From positions 1-11,837 of the forward strand of contig JANQBS010000602.1 of assembly GCA_033085395.1 (NCBI GenBank): a stretch of DNA of 11,837 nucleotides. The letters are read 5' to 3'. The position numbers and the translations under genes were made by a program. Below are positions 9,263 through 11,837 of the stretch, in pieces. This DNA is from Xanthoparmelia taractica. Lineage: Eukaryota; Ascomycota; Lecanoromycetes; Lecanorales; Parmeliaceae. Position 1 is the first letter of the stretch; every line of letters starts with the position of its first letter. A model generated the notes under the pieces. The model worked only from the letters and a program-made list of their open reading frames with translations. It was not told where the DNA came from and made no database searches.

Positions 9263-9530
9263 CTAGTTATTTAATAGTAGTCTATTAAGATTTAAAATAA
9301 ATAACGTATAATATATATATTCTAAGATAGCTAGTAGTTTATGCTATAAAAGCGATATCGTATATAGAAGAACTTCTTCTACGTATCTATAAAAAGAACT
9401 AGAGAAATTCTTTAATTAATTACTATAGTATATATCGCTTACTAAGATATATTTACTTTACGTTATAATAACGATAGTATACTAGAAGAACTCTTTTTTC
9501 TTATTATCTAAAGAGATTAAGATTTTTAAA

Positions 9531-9535
9531 TAAGT
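9531..9535. repeat. Target-site duplication TAAGT, left (TRIM)
   Basis: TAAGT is repeated at 10177-10181, exactly outside the second 109-bp LTR. Collapsing the copies keeps the ORF X frame open. Confidence 0.85.
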
Positions 9536-9644
9536 TATTAGACTATATAAGTTCAAATAGAACGTGCGCCTTCTATGAAGCGCGACACTCGAACTCATAA
9601 GTTATATTTTTGACTTTATGATACAATTGAAAAGCGCCCTCACA
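9536..9644 (+). repeat. TRIM left LTR (109 bp)
   Basis: Direct repeat of 10068-10176. Shared core CGAACTCATAAGTTATATTT (9590-9609 here). TAT...ACA termini. Confidence 0.85.
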
Positions 9645-9900
9645 ATAGTACCGTGCTTCGATTCGAGTTCATCTCGGCTACACTCGAATCAGGAACTTCG
9701 TGAGATTACTAATCATTTTCGGGCGAAGCGCCGATTCGCAAAAGAAAGCGGGGTCGTGAGTTCGACTTTAATCAAAAACTTCTAAACGGGACGAGTTAAC
9801 CTCGGGTTAAAAGAATTTGATGTGATCTAACGGGGGTGACCCGAGGATTCAATCCTTAGGGCCCTGATAGCCCTATCTTTAAGGGTCGTTTCGAAACTAC

Positions 9901-10063
9901 TAAGATTAGAATTCTAGGATCGTCGCTCTTCGGGGGAGGTCTAGAATTACTAACGCTTGAGGTCGACACTGCTAAGGTTAGGATCCTAGGATCGTCGCCC
10001 TACGGGGGGGGTCTAGGGTTACTGACGCTTAGGGCGCCGAGGACGTCGCCCTAGAAGGGGGGA
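9901..10063 (+). repeat. 72-bp tandem repeat inside the TRIM
   Basis: Units start TAAGATTAGAATTCTAGGAT (9901) and TAAGGTTAGGATCCTAGGAT (9973), 72 bases apart, and both continue with CGTCGC, a G-run, TCTAG and TACTRACGCTTRRGG. A shorter third piece (GAGGACGTCGCCCTAGAAGG, from 10039) merges into the purine tract. The second unit is more G-rich (eight Gs in a row) and may preserve the older state. Each unit has a near-palindrome around CTAGGATCGTCGC. No coding signal is seen. Confidence 0.75.
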
Positions 10064-10067
10064 TAAT

Positions 10068-10176
10068 TATTAGACCATATGAGTTCAAATAGGGCGTGCG
10101 CGTTCTATAAAGCGCGGCACCCGAACTCATAAGTTATATTTTTAACTTTATAATACAAGTGGAAAGCGCCCTCACA
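10068..10176 (+). repeat. TRIM right LTR (109 bp)
   Basis: Direct repeat of 9536-9644, preceded by a purine tract and followed by TAAGT. At several sites it keeps G or C where the left LTR has A or T, and the reverse at others, so the two LTRs mutated independently. Confidence 0.85.
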
Positions 10177-10181
10177 TAAGT
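10177..10181. repeat. Target-site duplication TAAGT, right (TRIM)
   Basis: Partner of 9531-9535. Confidence 0.85.
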
Positions 10182-10567
10182 CTTCTATATATATTTAGCG
10201 ACTATATCGCTACTAGTTAGTAGATAGTAGAGAAAGTACGTAGTATATAGAGTTATAAATTAGTATTTTAGAAACACTAATAGAACTAATAAGCTATATA
10301 TATAGTCTATACTAGATACTAGTAATTAGTATAGTAGAATCGAGATAATTATAGTTAGTAGACGTTACGTATATAATAGTACTAACGCGCGTCTACGACG
10401 CGTATCTTTTATTACTAATAGCTAAAATTAATATTACGAAAGCGATATCGCTAGCGAGTACTTTTTTTTATTTCTTACAAAGCTTAAAGATTTTTTATAT
10501 TACGTAGTAAAAATATTTATACTAAATAGTATTTAGAGACTAGAGTTTAAGAAAAAAGATAATTATT

Positions 10568-10602
10568 AGACCTAGCGCTATATACGTATTAGCGTCGAGT
10601 AT
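10568..10602 (+). repeat. Truncated 3' LTR of E2 (first 35 bases)
   Basis: TATTAGACCTAGCGCTATAT and the next bases to GTCGAGTA match the first 35 bases of the solo LTR (TGTTAGGCCTAGCGCTGCAT...). Similarity then stops. The purine-rich sequence before it and the E1 counterpart at 575-590 show that this is the internal-to-LTR junction. The rest of the LTR is deleted or too mutated to recognise. Confidence 0.7.
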
Positions 10603-10743
10603 TTAGAAAGATTATAAAATATATAGTTCGAACTAAGATTAAACTATTCGATTATATAGTCTTAAGTCGACTTGCGAATTCTATCTCGATCGATTTCTTA
10701 GAGTATCTAGATAACTTTCTTAAACTTAATACATAGTGTAATC

Positions 10744-10757
10744 TACGAGTCGGAAAG
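10744..10757 (+). repeat. MITE terminus-like sequence
   Basis: TACGAGTCGGAAAG equals the first 14 bases of the inverted right end of the MITE at 743-1019. The match stops there, and I found no second end downstream. It may be the stub of a decayed or related MITE. Confidence 0.4.
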
Positions 10758-11014
10758 ATCTAAAATAATCTAGAATATAAGGTGTCGATATTATATCATG
10801 ATATAATATAATATTAAGATTATATTATTTAATTTTTATAAGATAATCTAAGAGATATACTAATATCATGAAATAATCTAGAAAATTTCTAATATATGTA
10901 GGGATATTTTATGTTATATGTAGAAATATAGGAAATATATTATATATAGAAGAAGTTACTCTATATAGAATTATGCGAACGTATTCTAATTATTATTCTA
11001 ATTATTACTTCACT

Positions 11015-11035
11015 TTATTATTATTATTATTATTA
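11015..11035. repeat. TTA microsatellite (7 units)
   Basis: Seven TTA units, preceded by two copies of TATTCTAATTA (about 10982-11003) and followed by further TTATTA-rich sequence. Confidence 0.8.
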
Positions 11036-11262
11036 CTTTACTTTATTATTACGTTATTAAGCTAAGCTCGTTATCGCATTTAATATCGTATTACGAAAGA
11101 TCTTTATAATTATCTAAGACTTAACGAGCTATTTCTATTACTATTAGTATATTTAATTTATTTAATTATTAGAAGAATTATTAATACGCTAATTATAATA
11201 GTAATCTATTATTTATTCTACGATAATAAATTTCTCTCTTCTTTCTTCGCATTATAAAAAGA

Positions 11263-11640
11263 ACTTACGATTATTCTTTATAATTATATATTCTTAATTA
11301 TTAAAGTTACACGCTTCGTATAAATAATATAAAGATTAATATCTTCGAATATATAATAAAGAAAAGCTTTCGTTAATTTATAAATAATCTTAATAATCGA
11401 TCTAGAAAAACGTACTCTCTTTATATATATTATCGCGATCTCTCTTATTACTCGCGAAAAGAAGAGCTTAAGAATTATTAAATTAAATTCTCTCTAATAG
11501 CGATAAATCTTACGTAAAATAATAGCTATAATTTATTAATAAAATAAAATAGATAGATTCGAGATTAGACTTACTTTTAGCTTTTTATCTACGTTTTTAA
11601 GTATTATTACTTAATAGTTCTTACGCTAATCTACTTTTCT
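11263..11640 (-). pseudogene. Degenerate histone H3-like (H3 or CENP-A type) gene relic
   Basis: One minus-strand frame follows the H3 fold without a gap from the alphaN helix to the end. Examples: LRKIYRY-stop (11494-11502 carries the RYQ equivalent with CAG now TAG), LKLFFSRVIREIA (REIA at 11434-11445), VRF, KAFLYYIFED (FED at 11341-11349), INLYIIY, TKRVT (11305-11316) and KNIQL (11281-11295). Between REI and the FED helix the length equals canonical H3, not the longer loop 1 of most CENP-A. However, AFL and the His-derived Tyr before the FED residues recall CENP-A. The N-terminal tail beyond about 11545 does not align with the conserved H3 tail; another frame there is Lys/Ser-rich (KAKSKSNLES), so an indel is possible. 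Substitutions are mostly RIP-type (His to Tyr, Ala to Thr or Ile, Asp to Asn). It is probably a decayed extra copy or divergent variant, since a cell needs its main H3 intact. Confidence 0.75.
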
Positions 11641-11837
11641 TAATTAATCTTAATAATTAAATATTTAAAGATTACGTAGAAGTAATTAATTGCACTTAAG
11701 ATTATCTAACATTAGCTACGTGTATTATAATTTCTTTAGTCTTTTCTTTGCTCTTACGTACTATCGCCTACTCGCGTATTAGCTTTATACTTAATATTTT
11801 ATTTATAGATTTAATATATCTACTTTAAAATATTATC
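11641..11837. other. AT-rich end segment, possibly upstream part of the histone-like relic
   Basis: A minus-strand frame from about 11770 downward reads REQAIVRKSKEKTKEIIIHV, rich in basic residues. It could be an upstream exon or N-terminal extension of the histone-like relic, but I cannot tie it to a family. Nothing else is seen. Confidence 0.25.

Larger units (their letters stand above)
9536..10176 (+). mobile_element. TRIM: 641-bp terminal-repeat retrotransposon in miniature
   Basis: Two direct repeats of exactly 109 bases (9536-9644 and 10068-10176) flank about 420 bases of much more G+C-rich sequence. The LTRs begin TATTAGAC (ancestrally TGTTAGAC) and end CCCTCACA. They differ at about a dozen positions, nearly all transitions. 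A purine tract GAAGGGGGGATAAT (10054-10067) lies against the second LTR. Next to the first LTR, TAGTACCGTGCTTCG (9646-9660) could be a primer site whose initial TGG became TAG, though I cannot name the tRNA. There is no gag or pol, so it would need enzymes from another element. A 5-bp duplication (TAAGT) confirms insertion as a unit into ORF X. Confidence 0.85.
7955..10567 (-). pseudogene. Antisense ORF X, nearly complete relic, E2 copy
   Basis: Removing the solo LTR and the TRIM, each with one duplication copy, leaves about 1.7 kb in a single minus-strand frame running from next to the 3' LTR to the pol end: some 550 codons whose stops are almost all TAA/TAG. Visible segments in order: IKDTRRRRALV (about 10390); SSDIVAKYI-stop-KTYLKILISL across the TRIM site; YRYVEEVLLYTISLL (about 9370); KLLEKLY (about 8865); NYIRDKFFLYIKYKSAKKR (about 8420); IRKTLYRVY; SIHYSRVYINYKIT; and a C-terminal Lys/Glu/Leu-rich stretch, VKKKLETIYKRVKKLENYN, near 8110-8190, probably a coiled coil. 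Reading continuity across two insertion sites supports a real former gene. I recognise no catalytic motif, signal peptide or zinc finger. It converges on pol. It could be an element-borne accessory gene or a gene captured by this family. Confidence 0.65.
74..10602 (+). mobile_element. Host Ty3/Gypsy chromovirus relic E2, split by nested insertions
   Basis: E2 survives as 74-302 (protease-RT linker), 6898-7960 (end of linker, deletion, integrase C-terminus, chromodomain), antisense ORF X about 7955-10567, and the first 35 bases of its 3' LTR at 10568-10602. It is interrupted by E1 (308-6892), a solo LTR (8990-9257) and a TRIM (9536-10176). Its 5' LTR and gag lie outside the window or are lost. 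Its orientation is opposite to E1. About 2.3 kb covering RT, RNase H and most of integrase is deleted at a junction near 6930-6937. Confidence 0.8.
10603..11262. other. AT-rich spacer without recognisable genes
   Basis: No frame on either strand resembles a known protein. It holds a 14-base match to the MITE terminus at 10744-10757, two copies of an ATATCATG-containing motif (about 10795 and 10864) with nearby AATAATCTAGAA (10767 and 10872), and a TTA microsatellite. It may be decayed transposon sequence. Confidence 0.5.

Noticed and set aside
985..10757. Giant TIR element or Starship-like cargo element bounded by CTTTCCGACTCGTA copies
   Set aside because: The left copy is the right end of the MITE at 743-1019 and the right match is only 14 bases. 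No tyrosine recombinase or transposase lies inside, and the content is explained by nested retroelements.
11015..11035. CRISPR-like or satellite array
   Set aside because: It is a plain TTA microsatellite. No spacer-repeat organisation exists anywhere in the window.
1..11837. Mitochondrial DNA because of the extreme AT content
   Set aside because: CpG is retained, nested LTR retrotransposons with target duplications are present, and no mitochondrial genes, tRNAs or rRNAs are seen.

Overview
This window looks like AT-rich, transposon-packed heterochromatin from a filamentous ascomycete (Pezizomycotina). The species cannot be told from the sequence. Most of it carries the mark of repeat-induced point mutation (RIP): CpA and TpG are almost absent, TpA is very common, CpG survives, and relic reading frames are cut mainly by TAA and TAG where Gln or Trp codons are expected. 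I find no intact protein gene.

The core is one Ty3/Gypsy chromovirus inserted into another copy of the same family. E1 (308-6892, minus strand) is bounded by two 267-bp LTRs and by the 5-bp direct repeat GATAG (303-307 and 6893-6897). Read from its 5' LTR, it has relics of gag with a zinc knuckle, protease, reverse transcriptase, RNase H, integrase and chromodomain. E2 (plus strand) is the host copy. Its protease-RT linker lies at 74-302 and resumes exactly at 6898 on the far side of E1. E2 has lost RT, RNase H and most of integrase by internal deletion, and continues with the integrase C-terminus and a chromodomain.

In both copies, pol is followed by a long relic ORF on the opposite strand ('ORF X'), then a purine-rich tract and the 3' LTR. 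ORF X has about 550 codons, a coiled-coil C-terminus, and no family I recognise. This is the best candidate for something undescribed: a fungal chromovirus with an antisense third gene.

Younger insertions sit in ORF X. In E2 there is a solo LTR of the same family (8990-9257, TSD AACTA) and a 641-bp terminal-repeat retrotransposon in miniature (TRIM; 9536-10176, 109-bp LTRs, TSD TAAGT). Both keep much more G+C than their surroundings. In E1 a roughly 275-bp MITE (743-1019) lies at an internal deletion of ORF X, and a second MITE of that family is cut by the window start (1-73).

The right end (10603-11837) is AT-rich spacer followed by a heavily mutated minus-strand relic with a clear histone H3 fold (11263 to about 11640). 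Because E1 and E2 face each other, their shared 3' halves form an inverted repeat with arms of about 1.65 kb (1025-2712 and 6936-8590).
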